From an uncultured Collinsella sp. (GTDB lineage Bacteria > Actinomycetota > Coriobacteriia > Coriobacteriales > Coriobacteriaceae): DNA of 26,393 nucleotides. The stretch is taken from assembly GCA_958443265.1 (NCBI GenBank), contig CAUCKA010000018.1:1-26393 (forward strand), written 5' to 3'. Under the pieces are notes generated by a model. It was not told where the DNA came from, did not search any database, and saw only the letters and a program-made list of their open reading frames with translations. Positions 1 to 7,651 of this stretch are shown piece after piece. How positions within the stretch are numbered: position 1 is the first letter of the stretch; each line of letters starts with the position of its first letter. Position numbers and translations under genes: made by a program.

Positions 1-1569
1 CCGTTTTCGCTCATGCACGATGCCATGACGCTGGTCGGTGAGCTGCGCCGCGCGCCCGAGCTCGCTTCGGCACCGGTCGCCGCACTCACCCGCGATGGCC
101 TTATGGCCCGTGCGCTCCATGCCGAGCCCGCGCGCTCCATCGCCGTCATGCCCAACAACGAAGAGGCGACTATTGAGGTTTGGCCCTCGCTCGACCATGC
201 CGCCGCAGCATTTGAAGCTGCAACCAGCGCGGATGCCGAGGAGCAGGCCGCGGATGCCGAAAACGAAGCCGCCAACGCTCCCATGCCCGAGCCTGCCGCT
301 ACACTCGACCTGGGCGACGGCAAGCCGCTGCCCGTGCTCATCCCGGAGTCCGAGCAGTTCGCCAACCGCCTGCGCAAGAACGCCCGTCTGCGCCGCAAGT
401 GGGCCAAGCGCGAGGGCGTGAGCTGCTACCGCGTCTACGATGCCGACCTGCCCGACTACTCCGCCGCCATCGACCTGTACGAGGGCTGCCCGCAGACGCC
501 GGGCCGCTGGCTCGTCATCGCCGAATACGCCGCACCCAAGACCATCGATCCCGCGCTAGCCCAGGCCCGCATGCTCGACATCTTGGCCATCGCGCCGCGT
601 ATCCTTGATGTTCCGGCCGAGCATGTGCACGCCAAGGCCCGCATGCGTTCGCGCGGCGGCTCGCAGTACGGTAAGCAGGGCGCCGGCAAGGGCGGCTCGG
701 GCGAGCGCGCCAACATCGCGCGCCGTCGTCTGCCGCTCATCGAAGAGGGCGGACTCACCTTTGCCGTCAACTTTGACGACTATTTGGATGTGGGCATCTT
801 CCTGGATCATCGCGTCACGCGCAACCTGGTGCGCGAGCACGCCAAGCAGGCGCGCCGCTTCCTCAACCTGTTTGCCTACACCGGCACCGCCACCTGCTAC
901 GCGGCCGATGGCGGCGTCGAGGAGACCGTGACGGTCGACCTTTCCAACACCTACCTGGACTGGGCCGAGCGCAATATGCGCCAGAACGGCTTTGTTGGTC
1001 CGCAGCATCATTTTGTGCGCGACGACGTGCTCGCCTGGATTCGCGACCAGCGCCAGACACGCAACCGCTGGGACCTGATCTTTGTCGACCCGCCCACGTT
1101 TTCGAACTCGTCCAAGATGGGCCGCCGCACCTGGGATGTCCAGCGCGACCATGTTGAGCTTTTGGCCGGCGTATCGCGCCTGCTCGCGCAGGGCGGCCAC
1201 GCCATCTTTAGCTGCAACCTGCGCGGCTTCCGCCCCGAGACGCGCAAGCTCGCCCGCGCGGGCGTGGTGCTGGAGGACATTACGGCGCAGACCATCCCCG
1301 AGGATTTCGCGCGCAACCAGAAGGTGCATCATTGCTACATCGTGCGCCGCCTACCCATCGAGGACGCCATGGCAGAGGTCGGCTTTAGCGCCGAGGAAAT
1401 TGCCGAGCGCGTCGAGGAACTGCGTAACCCCGAGGCCCGCAAGCCCCATGCGGCAGTACCCACGCACACGCAGGCCGGCAACGGCAAGTCCAACTTTGCC
1501 GGCAAACCCTCCCCTGCCGGCAAGTCCAAAAAGAAGAAGTTCTACGCCAGCAAGCCCAAGGGCAAATAG
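1..1569 (+). CDS. rlmKL: 23S rRNA methyltransferase RlmKL (partial, 5' end missing)
   Basis: The frame is open from base 1, so the window starts inside the gene; the ATG at 13 is probably internal. The visible 522 residues cover the end of the RlmL half (m2G2445) and the whole RlmK half (m7G2069) of the bifunctional SAM-dependent enzyme. RlmK hallmarks are clear: YRVYDADLPDY, the segment FLDHR, the SAM-binding motif NLFAYTGTAT near residue 290, the acidic VDLSNTYLDWAERN, and the motif FVDPPTFSNS followed by DVQRDH and FARNQKVHHC. Between the halves lies an Ala/Glu-rich linker (about residues 75-100) not expected in the E. coli protein, and the C-terminus is a Lys-rich tail (KSKKKKFYASKPKGK), perhaps for rRNA contact (inference). 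The gene converges on kdpE, with a palindrome between them. Confidence 0.95.
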   Translation, partial: PFSLMHDAMTLVGELRRAPELASAPVAALTRDGLMARALHAEPARSIAVMPNNEEATIEVWPSLDHAAAAFEAATSADAEEQAADAENEAANAPMPEPAATLDLGDGKPLPVLIPESEQFANRLRKNARLRRKWAKREGVSCYRVYDADLPDYSAAIDLYEGCPQTPGRWLVIAEYAAPKTIDPALAQARMLDILAIAPRILDVPAEHVHAKARMRSRGGSQYGKQGAGKGGSGERANIARRRLPLIEEGGLTFAVNFDDYLDVGIFLDHRVTRNLVREHAKQARRFLNLFAYTGTATCYAADGGVEETVTVDLSNTYLDWAERNMRQNGFVGPQHHFVRDDVLAWIRDQRQTRNRWDLIFVDPPTFSNSSKMGRRTWDVQRDHVELLAGVSRLLAQGGHAIFSCNLRGFRPETRKLARAGVVLEDITAQTIPEDFARNQKVHHCYIVRRLPIEDAMAEVGFSAEEIAERVEELRNPEARKPHAAVPTHTQAGNGKSNFAGKPSPAGKSKKKKFYASKPKGK

Positions 1570-1574
1570 ACAAC

Positions 1575-1639
1575 GTTGCGGTGGAATACGGACTGTTTTG
1601 CCTGGAATTAGGTAAATTTAGACCGTATTTCACCGCAAC
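1575..1639. terminator. 20-bp inverted repeat between convergent genes, possible bidirectional terminator
   Basis: Arms 1575-1594 and 1620-1639 pair over 20 positions with two mismatches that are G-T wobbles in one RNA strand. The 25-base centre holds a smaller palindrome, CCTGGAATTAGG. It fills almost the whole 95-base gap between the stops of rlmKL and kdpE. No long T tract follows on either strand, so it may equally be a dispersed palindromic repeat that happens to lie here. Confidence 0.6.
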
Positions 1640-1664
1640 TCATATTGGGATGGCGGATGCCGAC

Positions 1665-2378
1665 CTATCCCTGGATGACCAATCGGTAACCAATACCCAC
1701 GTGCGTCTGGATATAGCGCGGATGCGCGGGGTCGGACTCGATCTTCTTACGCAACGTGCCCATAAAGACACGCAGGCTCGCCAGGTCGCTCTTGGTCGCC
1801 GTGCCCCAAATCTCATGCAGGATAAACTGGTGCGTCAGTACCTTGTCGGCGTTATGCGCCAGCAGGCACAGGAGCTTATACTCGATCGGCGTCAGATGCA
1901 GTTCCTCGCCATCCATCGTGGCGATGCCGGCATCAAAATCGATATGCAGTTCACCGGTATCGAACGAGCCCTCGGAGACAACGCCGCCCGTCTGCGCATA
2001 CGAAAGGCGCCTGAGCGTCGTGCGAATGCGCGCGAGCAGTTCCTCGACCGAAAACGGCTTGGTCAGATAGTCGTCGGCACCGGCATCGAGCGCGCGAATT
2101 TTGTCCGCATCCTCGCTGCGCGCCGAGACCACGATAATCGGCATGCCCGACCATGCGCGCACCGACTCCACCACCTTGACGCCGTCCATATCGGGCAGGC
2201 CCAGATCGAGCAGCACAATGCTCGGCGCCTGCGATGAGGCGGCGGCGATGGCGGCATGGGCGGTCTCCACAGCCATATGGCGCAAGCCGTGCGCCTCGAG
2301 CGCGGCAACAATAAGATTGCGAACGGCGGGGTCGTCCTCAACGACCAAGATGAGCGGTTTTACGGCAGAGTTCGGCAC
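1665..2378 (-). CDS. kdpE: KdpE-like OmpR-family response regulator
   Basis: A 237-residue two-component regulator. The receiver has the acidic pair in VVEDD (residues 12-16), the phospho-acceptor Asp58 in LLDLGLPDMDG, and the Lys of LTKPFSVEELLARIR. The C-terminal winged helix includes LTPIEYKLLCLLAHNADKVL and ends YIQTHVGIGYRL, the typical KdpE/OmpR signature. I chose the GTG at 2378 because AAGGAG lies 7 bases upstream and overlaps the stop of the kinase gene; a longer open frame to 2459 has an N-terminus unlike the family. Only 4 bases separate the two genes, so they are translationally coupled. In classical systems KdpE activates kdpFABC; here the likely target is the upstream kup operon (inference). 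Confidence 0.9.
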   Translation of the reverse strand: MPNSAVKPLILVVEDDPAVRNLIVAALEAHGLRHMAVETAHAAIAAASSQAPSIVLLDLGLPDMDGVKVVESVRAWSGMPIIVVSARSEDADKIRALDAGADDYLTKPFSVEELLARIRTTLRRLSYAQTGGVVSEGSFDTGELHIDFDAGIATMDGEELHLTPIEYKLLCLLAHNADKVLTHQFILHEIWGTATKSDLASLRVFMGTLRKKIESDPAHPRYIQTHVGIGYRLVIQG

Positions 2379-2382
2379 AGCG

Positions 2383-4008
2383 CTACTCCTTATCAAACGA
2401 AACGTCGGCGGCGGGAAGTTCAATCGTAAAGACCGAACCGTGCGGGTCCGCCGCGGCAACCTCTATGCTACCGCCATGTGCCAATGCAATGGAACGGCAG
2501 AGCGAAAGACCCAGGCCAACGCTGCGGTGGCTGTCGGCCAAACCGTGGTTGGCGGTATAGAACGACTCGAAGATCCGCTCGCGATCCTCGGGTGCGATGC
2601 CCGGACCATCATCGGCCACCGAGCACGCCACGCGTCCATCGTCGACGCTAATCGAAATCATGATATGCGAGCCCGCGGGCGTATAGGTGATGGCGTTGTT
2701 CACCAGATTGACCACCAGCTGCACCATCAGGCGTGCATCGACGTTGACGAGCGCCGGCTCATCGCACGCCACCACCTTAAGGTCGTGCTCGCGCACGGCC
2801 GGACTTACGTGGCGCAGCGCCTCCTCGACGATATCGTCCATGAGCTCGAGCGTGGTCGACAGGCGCATACCGCCACCCTCGAGCTTGGTGATGGCGAGCA
2901 GATTCTCGACGGTGGCGTTGAGCCACAGCGCATCCGAGCGAATGGATAGAAGCAGGCCGCGGCGCGTCTGGGCATCGAGCACCGCGGTGCCGGTCGAGCC
3001 CTGGTCGAGCAGCACGTCGGCATTACCCGAAATACTGGTAAGCGGCGTGCGCAGATCATGCGAGATGGAGCGCAGCAGGTTGGCGCGCAGCTGTTCGTTT
3101 TTGGCGAGCACCGCCGCTTCCTCGCGGGCCTCCATGGCGCGGGCGCGGTCGAGCGCCAGCTCGCCTTCGCTCACGATGGCATCGGCAAGTGTCCGCTCCT
3201 CATGCGTCAGCACGTCGGGCTCGGCAACGATAGCCAGCACGCCCACCACCGAGGCGGGGTCGCCCGAGCGGACGAAGCCGTCGCCCGTGCGAACCGTCAG
3301 GTAGATGCCATAAAACGCCGAGCCGCCATAGGTTGCATCGAGCGGCGTTCCCACATAGGCGGACGCCGAGAGCCGCGGCGGCATCTGCGGCGCCAGTTCA
3401 TGCACCGGCGCGGCATCGCCCACGGCCGTGTATGTCGCACGCGGCAGCAGGTCATCGCCCTCGGCGTCGGCGCTGTACCACACGACCGGACAGCCCGAAA
3501 GACGCGCCAGCTGCGTTGCCATGGCATGGACAATCTGCTGCTGATCGGCGCACCGCTGCAGCATGCGGTTGGTCTCGAGCACCATATGCGTGCGGCGGTC
3601 GCTGGCGGCAGCCTGTGCCAAGGCGCGGCGCAGGGCCAACGCAATCGAGCTCGACACAAGCGAGACCACGAACATGATGAAGAACATGCCGGGATAGACG
3701 CGGTCGATAAGCGACAGCGAGTAGCGCGGGTCGACAAACAAGAAGTTGTAGAGTGCCACGGCGGCAGCCGAGCTCAGCAAGCAATACAGGCGACTCCAGG
3801 TAAAGAATGCGCACAGCTGAACGGCGAACACATAGACGATCATGATGCTCGGCGCGAGACCCGGATGGTCGAGCAGCGCGCCCTCAATCGTCGCCGCGAC
3901 CAGCAACCCCGCCGATACGCAGGCGTCATACAGAGGAGTGCGGCGCGTCAGCGTTGTGCGCCGCCACCAAAAGCTATCGGCAATATCGCCGTCCGTACGG
4001 ACGTCCAT
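2383..4008 (-). CDS. kdpD: Short KdpD-like sensor histidine kinase lacking the N-terminal KdpD/Usp domains
   Basis: 541 residues, against about 900 for full KdpD. It begins directly with the four-helix DUF4118 membrane domain (about residues 25-135, with the KdpD-typical NFLFVDPRYSL), then a GAF-like region (about 150-275), a HisKA helix with phospho-acceptor His317 in SISHDLRTPLTSISGNADVL, and an HATPase domain with VNLVNNAITYTP, DDGPGI and GLGLSLC. The cytoplasmic KdpD sensor and Usp domains that normally precede the membrane part are absent and not encoded just upstream. The ATG at 4008 has a G-rich stretch (GAGAGGGGCGGGG) ahead of it. It sits between a small membrane protein gene and kdpE. 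A truncated KdpD of this type is best called a DUF4118 histidine kinase; that its signal is potassium is inferred from the neighbours. Confidence 0.88.
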   Translation of the reverse strand: MDVRTDGDIADSFWWRRTTLTRRTPLYDACVSAGLLVAATIEGALLDHPGLAPSIMIVYVFAVQLCAFFTWSRLYCLLSSAAAVALYNFLFVDPRYSLSLIDRVYPGMFFIMFVVSLVSSSIALALRRALAQAAASDRRTHMVLETNRMLQRCADQQQIVHAMATQLARLSGCPVVWYSADAEGDDLLPRATYTAVGDAAPVHELAPQMPPRLSASAYVGTPLDATYGGSAFYGIYLTVRTGDGFVRSGDPASVVGVLAIVAEPDVLTHEERTLADAIVSEGELALDRARAMEAREEAAVLAKNEQLRANLLRSISHDLRTPLTSISGNADVLLDQGSTGTAVLDAQTRRGLLLSIRSDALWLNATVENLLAITKLEGGGMRLSTTLELMDDIVEEALRHVSPAVREHDLKVVACDEPALVNVDARLMVQLVVNLVNNAITYTPAGSHIMISISVDDGRVACSVADDGPGIAPEDRERIFESFYTANHGLADSHRSVGLGLSLCRSIALAHGGSIEVAAADPHGSVFTIELPAADVSFDKE

Positions 4009-4036
4009 CAGTGCCCCGCCCCTCTCTCAAAAACAA

Positions 4037-4090
4037 AAACCACCACAAAGGAACAGGCACCTTTGTGGTGGTTTCCCTTGTGGTGGTTCC
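4037..4090 (-). terminator. 15-bp perfect hairpin with T-rich tail, upstream of kdpD
   Basis: Arms 4037-4051 and 4060-4074 are perfect complements with an 8-base loop; a second partial copy of the right arm (CCTTGTGGTGGTT) follows at 4076-4088. On the minus strand the stem is followed by TTTTTGTTTTTG, the form of an intrinsic terminator. It lies after the small membrane gene and only about 25 bases before the kdpD start, so kdpDE transcription would depend on readthrough or on a promoter within this gap. Confidence 0.7.
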
Positions 4091-4120
4091 AAGTGTAAAG
4101 CCTTCTACGACCGGCGGTCG

Positions 4121-4315
4121 CTAGACAAACAGCACGTGCGCGAGCAGCGCGCAAACGCACGCCGCGACAAGCAGCGTCGCCACGATCGAGATCACGCGGT
4201 CGGCCATGTCCATGTTGGCACGATTCGTAAAGAACCGATCTTCGGCGGCGTCGGCGCGTGCCTCACGTACCAGCTCGGCAACCACCTCGCGGCCATCAAG
4301 CATCTTTGCATCCAT
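4121..4315 (-). CDS. Small single-pass membrane protein, unknown function
   Basis: A 64-residue protein: a charged, probably helical N-terminal part (GREVVAELVREARADAAEDR) followed by one C-terminal hydrophobic segment (about residues 40-63, VISIVATLLVAACVCALLAH). I chose the ATG at 4315 because GGGGAGG lies 5 bases upstream; an in-frame ATG at 4345 has no comparable site. The gene sits 61 bases after kup on the same strand and before kdpD, so it reads as the second gene of a potassium operon. I do not recognise the family. By position it could modulate Kup or the kinase, as small membrane peptides do in other transporters, but the sequence gives no direct evidence for this. Confidence 0.65.
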   Translation of the reverse strand: MDAKMLDGREVVAELVREARADAAEDRFFTNRANMDMADRVISIVATLLVAACVCALLAHVLFV

Positions 4316-4376
4316 GTTTGCCTCCCCGGTCTCAATCTTGTCCATCGAAAACCAACTCCGTGCAACCCGTCGGCGC

Positions 4377-6404
4377 CTACGGCCGCTCGTTGGGAGCCAG
4401 GCGCTGCATCTTGTTCACGGCCTTGAACTTGGTGAACAGCGGCACGTACTCAAAGCTCACGTTGGAGTTCTCCAGGCCGTACCAACGCGCGGGCGTGCCG
4501 GCGGCGCGGCGGATGATGTACTTGAGCGTGATGGCCGTACGCTCGCTCGGCTCCACATCGCTTTCGGGCGCCAGAAGCTTACGGATCAGGACGAACTTGA
4601 ACGTACCGATGTTGCCCGGATCCTTGTAGACCGAGTAGTCATGCGTCTGCGCCGGCAGCTCGCCGGTAGCAGCCAGGTCCTGAACGACCTGACGCAAATA
4701 GGCATTGACGCGCTGGTTAATCTTGTAGCCCAGGTACAGATGCACGCGGAACACGTAGTCGGTGCCGAACGTCTCGACCGAATAGGCAAAGGTATGCGGC
4801 TCGTCCATGGTCTCGACATTCACGAACCACCAGGCGCGAGCGCGCTTGGGATGCTTGTCCAAGATCGAGTAGACGATATCACGGTCGATATAGTCGGTAT
4901 GGGTGTCCTTGGTCAGGTACACGATGTTGTCGCTCAGGCGCTCGTAGCGATCGTCATCGCGCAGGCGCTTGAGCTGCGGCAGGTAGCTGCGCAGCGGCAG
5001 CAGCGTAAACTGGCGTTGCTCAACAGCCGTACCGTTGTACCAGCACACCATGATGCCCATGATGAGCGCGGCCATGAGGATGGTGAAATAGCCGCCATGG
5101 AAGAACTTGGTGAGCGAGCTCACGAAGAAGAAGCCTTCGAGCAAAAGGAAGAAGGCCGCGAAGATCCACGGCGCGACCTTGAGCTTGCGCTCCTCGTGCA
5201 GATAGAAGAAGAGCAGCAGCGTGGTGCACATCATAGTCAGCGTAATGGCAAGGCCGTAGGCGGCTTCCATATGCGCCGAGTTCTGGAACAGCAGCACCAC
5301 GATGACGCAGCCCACGAGCATGACGTTGTTGACCATGGGGATGTAGAGCTGGCCTTTGGTCTCGGCAGGGTAGAAGACCTGCATGTGCGGCATGAGGTCC
5401 AGACGGCTGGCCTCGGACACCAGCGAAAACGCGCCGGTAATGAGCGCCTGCGAGGCAATGATGGCCGCAACGGTGGAAAGGCCGACGGCAAACGGACGCA
5501 GGCCCGGGGCGAGCATCTGGTAGAACGGGTTGAGGTCGGCAATGCCCATGAGCTCGGGGTTGGCAGCGTTGTTCATAAGCCAAGCGCCCTGGCCCATATA
5601 GGAAAGCAGCAGGCAGCACTTAACGAACGGCCAGGTAGCGTAGATGTTGCCGCGGCCGACGTGGCCCATGTCGGAGTAGAGCGCCTCGGCACCGGTGGTG
5701 GCGAGGAAGCAGCTGCCCAGAATCATGATGCCCGCATGGTTGTTGGGGCTCAGCAAAAAGGCGATGCCGCGCACCGGGTTGAGGCACAGCAGCACGGCGG
5801 GGTGCTGGAGGACAAAGAACAGACCCGTACCGCCCAAGAACAGGAACCACAGCGTCATGATGGGGCCAAAGGCGTGACCGATCTTGGCCGTACCGATGCG
5901 CTGCACCAAGAAGAGCACGATGATGATGGCGAGCGTAATGGCGACGACGCGGCCCTGGTCATCGCCCAGCACGGCATGGACCGCCGGGATAGTGCGCAGG
6001 CCCTCGATGGCCGTGGTAACGGTAACGGCCGGCGTCAGGATGCCGTCGGCGAGCAACGCGGCGCCACCCAGCATGGCGGGGATGATAAGCCACTTGCCGC
6101 AACGCTTGACCAGGCTGTACAGGGCAAAGATGCCGCCCTCGCCATGGTTATCGGCGCGCAGCGAGATGAGCACATACTTGATGGTGGTCAGCAGCGTGAC
6201 CGTCCACACGACAAGGGAGAGCGCGCCGAGCACGAACTCCTCCGTGACGCTTCCGATGCCGCCGTTGCCGGCAACGAGCGCCTTGGTTACATACATGGGG
6301 CTGGTGCCGATATCTCCGTACACCACGCCCAGCGTGACGAGCATCGCCGAGATGCTCACAGGAATCGCAGCGTGCGAGGCTGCCTCCTTGGCCTTTTGTT
6401 CCAT
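4377..6404 (-). CDS. kup: Kup/HAK/KT family potassium uptake transporter
   Basis: A 675-residue membrane protein importing K+, usually with H+. The N-terminal family signature TLGVVYGDIGTSPMYV is present, followed by about twelve hydrophobic segments (for example VVAITLAIIIVLFLVQRIG, IMTLWFLFLGGTGLFFVLQH, GWYF-like NPFYQMLAPGLRPFA) and a long soluble C-terminal domain from about residue 455. The start is the ATG at 6404, with GGGAGG 10 bases upstream; the more distal TTG at 6422 overlaps that ribosome-binding site and is rejected. It is the first gene of the block that continues with the small membrane protein and the KdpDE-like pair. Pairing Kup with a KdpDE-type system without kdpFABC nearby is unusual. 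Confidence 0.93.
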   Translation of the reverse strand: MEQKAKEAASHAAIPVSISAMLVTLGVVYGDIGTSPMYVTKALVAGNGGIGSVTEEFVLGALSLVVWTVTLLTTIKYVLISLRADNHGEGGIFALYSLVKRCGKWLIIPAMLGGAALLADGILTPAVTVTTAIEGLRTIPAVHAVLGDDQGRVVAITLAIIIVLFLVQRIGTAKIGHAFGPIMTLWFLFLGGTGLFFVLQHPAVLLCLNPVRGIAFLLSPNNHAGIMILGSCFLATTGAEALYSDMGHVGRGNIYATWPFVKCCLLLSYMGQGAWLMNNAANPELMGIADLNPFYQMLAPGLRPFAVGLSTVAAIIASQALITGAFSLVSEASRLDLMPHMQVFYPAETKGQLYIPMVNNVMLVGCVIVVLLFQNSAHMEAAYGLAITLTMMCTTLLLFFYLHEERKLKVAPWIFAAFFLLLEGFFFVSSLTKFFHGGYFTILMAALIMGIMVCWYNGTAVEQRQFTLLPLRSYLPQLKRLRDDDRYERLSDNIVYLTKDTHTDYIDRDIVYSILDKHPKRARAWWFVNVETMDEPHTFAYSVETFGTDYVFRVHLYLGYKINQRVNAYLRQVVQDLAATGELPAQTHDYSVYKDPGNIGTFKFVLIRKLLAPESDVEPSERTAITLKYIIRRAAGTPARWYGLENSNVSFEYVPLFTKFKAVNKMQRLAPNERP

Positions 6405-6439
6405 AAGCCGGTTTCCTCCCAACTTTAATGTTCGAAGGG

Positions 6440-6445
6440 ATTATA
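6440..6445 (-). promoter_or_regulatory. Candidate -10 box for the kup operon
   Basis: The minus strand reads TATAAT here, 36 bases before the kup ATG. No good -35 match lies at the usual spacing (CATTAA at 6463-6468 is the nearest candidate). This agrees with an activator-dependent promoter, but it is a weak call from a single hexamer. Confidence 0.4.
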
Positions 6446-6526
6446 GGTAATCGGCCCATGTTTTAATGCACTGTTTTCCCAGCTAGATAAAGATTTATAC
6501 AGTCTTTAGGCCACCGCGGCGATATG

Positions 6527-6561
6527 GAATGTGACAAAGGGACGCCCCCTTTGTCACATTC
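6527..6561. repeat. Perfect 15-bp palindrome with ACAAAGG/CCTTTGT core
   Basis: Arms 6527-6541 and 6547-6561 are perfectly complementary around a 5-base loop. The stem ends one base before the nitroreductase stop codon, so it forms at that gene's 3' end. No T tract follows. It shares the core ACAAAGG...CCTTTGT and the stem length with the hairpin at 4037-4074, while the outer bases differ but stay paired. This looks like a family of REP-type palindromes, of the kind mobilised by Y1 (RAYT) transposases in other bacteria; no such gene is in the window. Confidence 0.7.
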
Positions 6562-6562
6562 G

Positions 6563-7438
6563 TCATTTTCCGAGCCAGTTTTTGAACCACCACTCCATGG
6601 AGCGGCTCATCTCGGCCATAAAGGGGCTCGTGTGCTTGCGGGTGTAGATATCCACGACGCGCTCCCCCACCTCGCGGGCGTGCGGGCGAAACATCGCATC
6701 CATCTCGGCCACCTGCGCGTCCATGGTCGCGGTATCGGCGCGGCGATAGCGCTCCTCGTGCACCAGGTTCACCACGGGGTGCGCGATTGCCGGGCGCTCC
6801 TTACGGGGCGTGCCGATGATGAGCATCGACAGCGGCATGGTATAGGGCGGCAGATCGAGCAGCTCGGCAACTTTCTCGGCGTTCTCCACGATGTCGCCAA
6901 TGTAGCAGCTCCCCAGGCCCAGGGCCTCGGCGGCGACCACGGCATTTTGCGCGGCGATCACGGCGTCCTGCGCCGCGATGGCAAAGTCGCCCAGACCCGG
7001 TGCACGACGGGGCGACTTGCCCGTGCGCTCGACAAACTCGGGCTCAAAGCAGCCCACGTGCTCAAACAGATCGATCCACTTGGCATAGTCGACCACAAAT
7101 ATAAGTGCCCAGGGCGCCTTGGCGATCATGGGCTGGTGGTCGCACAGGTCAGCCAGACGGTCCAGCGTAGCCTGCTCGCGAATGCTCACGATGGAATACA
7201 TCATCATGGCGCCCGCCGACGGTGCGCGACTCGCCGCATGCAAAATCGCCGCACGCTGCTCGTCGGTCACCGCCACGGGACGGTCGTCGTCATCACGCGC
7301 GAAGGCGCGCGTGGAGGAACGGTGCTCCAACGTGTCCAGCACCGCATTGCCCGTCGTCTCGACCGGATAGCCACACGCATCCACGCCCACAGCTCCGCCG
7401 CAGTACTCGGCGCCCGTCATACAAACCTGCTCGCCCAT
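6563..7438 (-). CDS. Nitroreductase family protein
   Basis: A 291-residue member of the FMN-dependent nitroreductase fold, which uses NAD(P)H to reduce nitro or quinone-like compounds; the substrate is unknown. Family features are the Arg-rich start of the domain HRSSTRAFARD (about residue 39), ASRAPSAGAMMMYSI, KAPWALIFVVDYAKW, and the dimer-contact segment AAQNAVVAAEALGLGSCYIGDI followed by PLSMLIIGTP. The N-terminus carries about 38 extra residues with two cysteines, and the C-terminus an extra helical tail, so the protein is longer than the roughly 200-residue minimal family. The ATG at 7438 has GAGGATAG upstream. It is divergent from the LtaS-family gene and ends at a palindrome. Confidence 0.88.
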   Translation of the reverse strand: MGEQVCMTGAEYCGGAVGVDACGYPVETTGNAVLDTLEHRSSTRAFARDDDDRPVAVTDEQRAAILHAASRAPSAGAMMMYSIVSIREQATLDRLADLCDHQPMIAKAPWALIFVVDYAKWIDLFEHVGCFEPEFVERTGKSPRRAPGLGDFAIAAQDAVIAAQNAVVAAEALGLGSCYIGDIVENAEKVAELLDLPPYTMPLSMLIIGTPRKERPAIAHPVVNLVHEERYRRADTATMDAQVAEMDAMFRPHAREVGERVVDIYTRKHTSPFMAEMSRSMEWWFKNWLGK

Positions 7439-7651
7439 AGCTCTATCCTCGCTAATTCTTTAAGAAGCCTTTACGTTTCCGTGTAATTCCCGTCCATTAT
7501 CGCGCAGGCCGCCACTACATTGCGCCACACCGCCGCACATGCGCGTTAATATGGCTGGTTGTTGTGCGCAGCCCGCAAATGCAGCGCATATTTAGGTAAC
7601 AATCGGGTAAACCCCCGCTTTCGTACGTTTTAGTTTGTGAGGAGTCTCAGC

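Noticed and set aside
4206..6428. A 740-codon open frame on the plus strand opposite kup
   Set aside because: It is antisense to a clear Kup transporter, His/Asp/Gly-rich with no recognisable domain, and typical of shadow frames in high-GC DNA.
4377..6563. A c-di-AMP (ydaO) or other riboswitch upstream of kup
   Set aside because: The 160-base upstream stretch lacks recognisable riboswitch core motifs and holds only a palindrome and a -10-like box.
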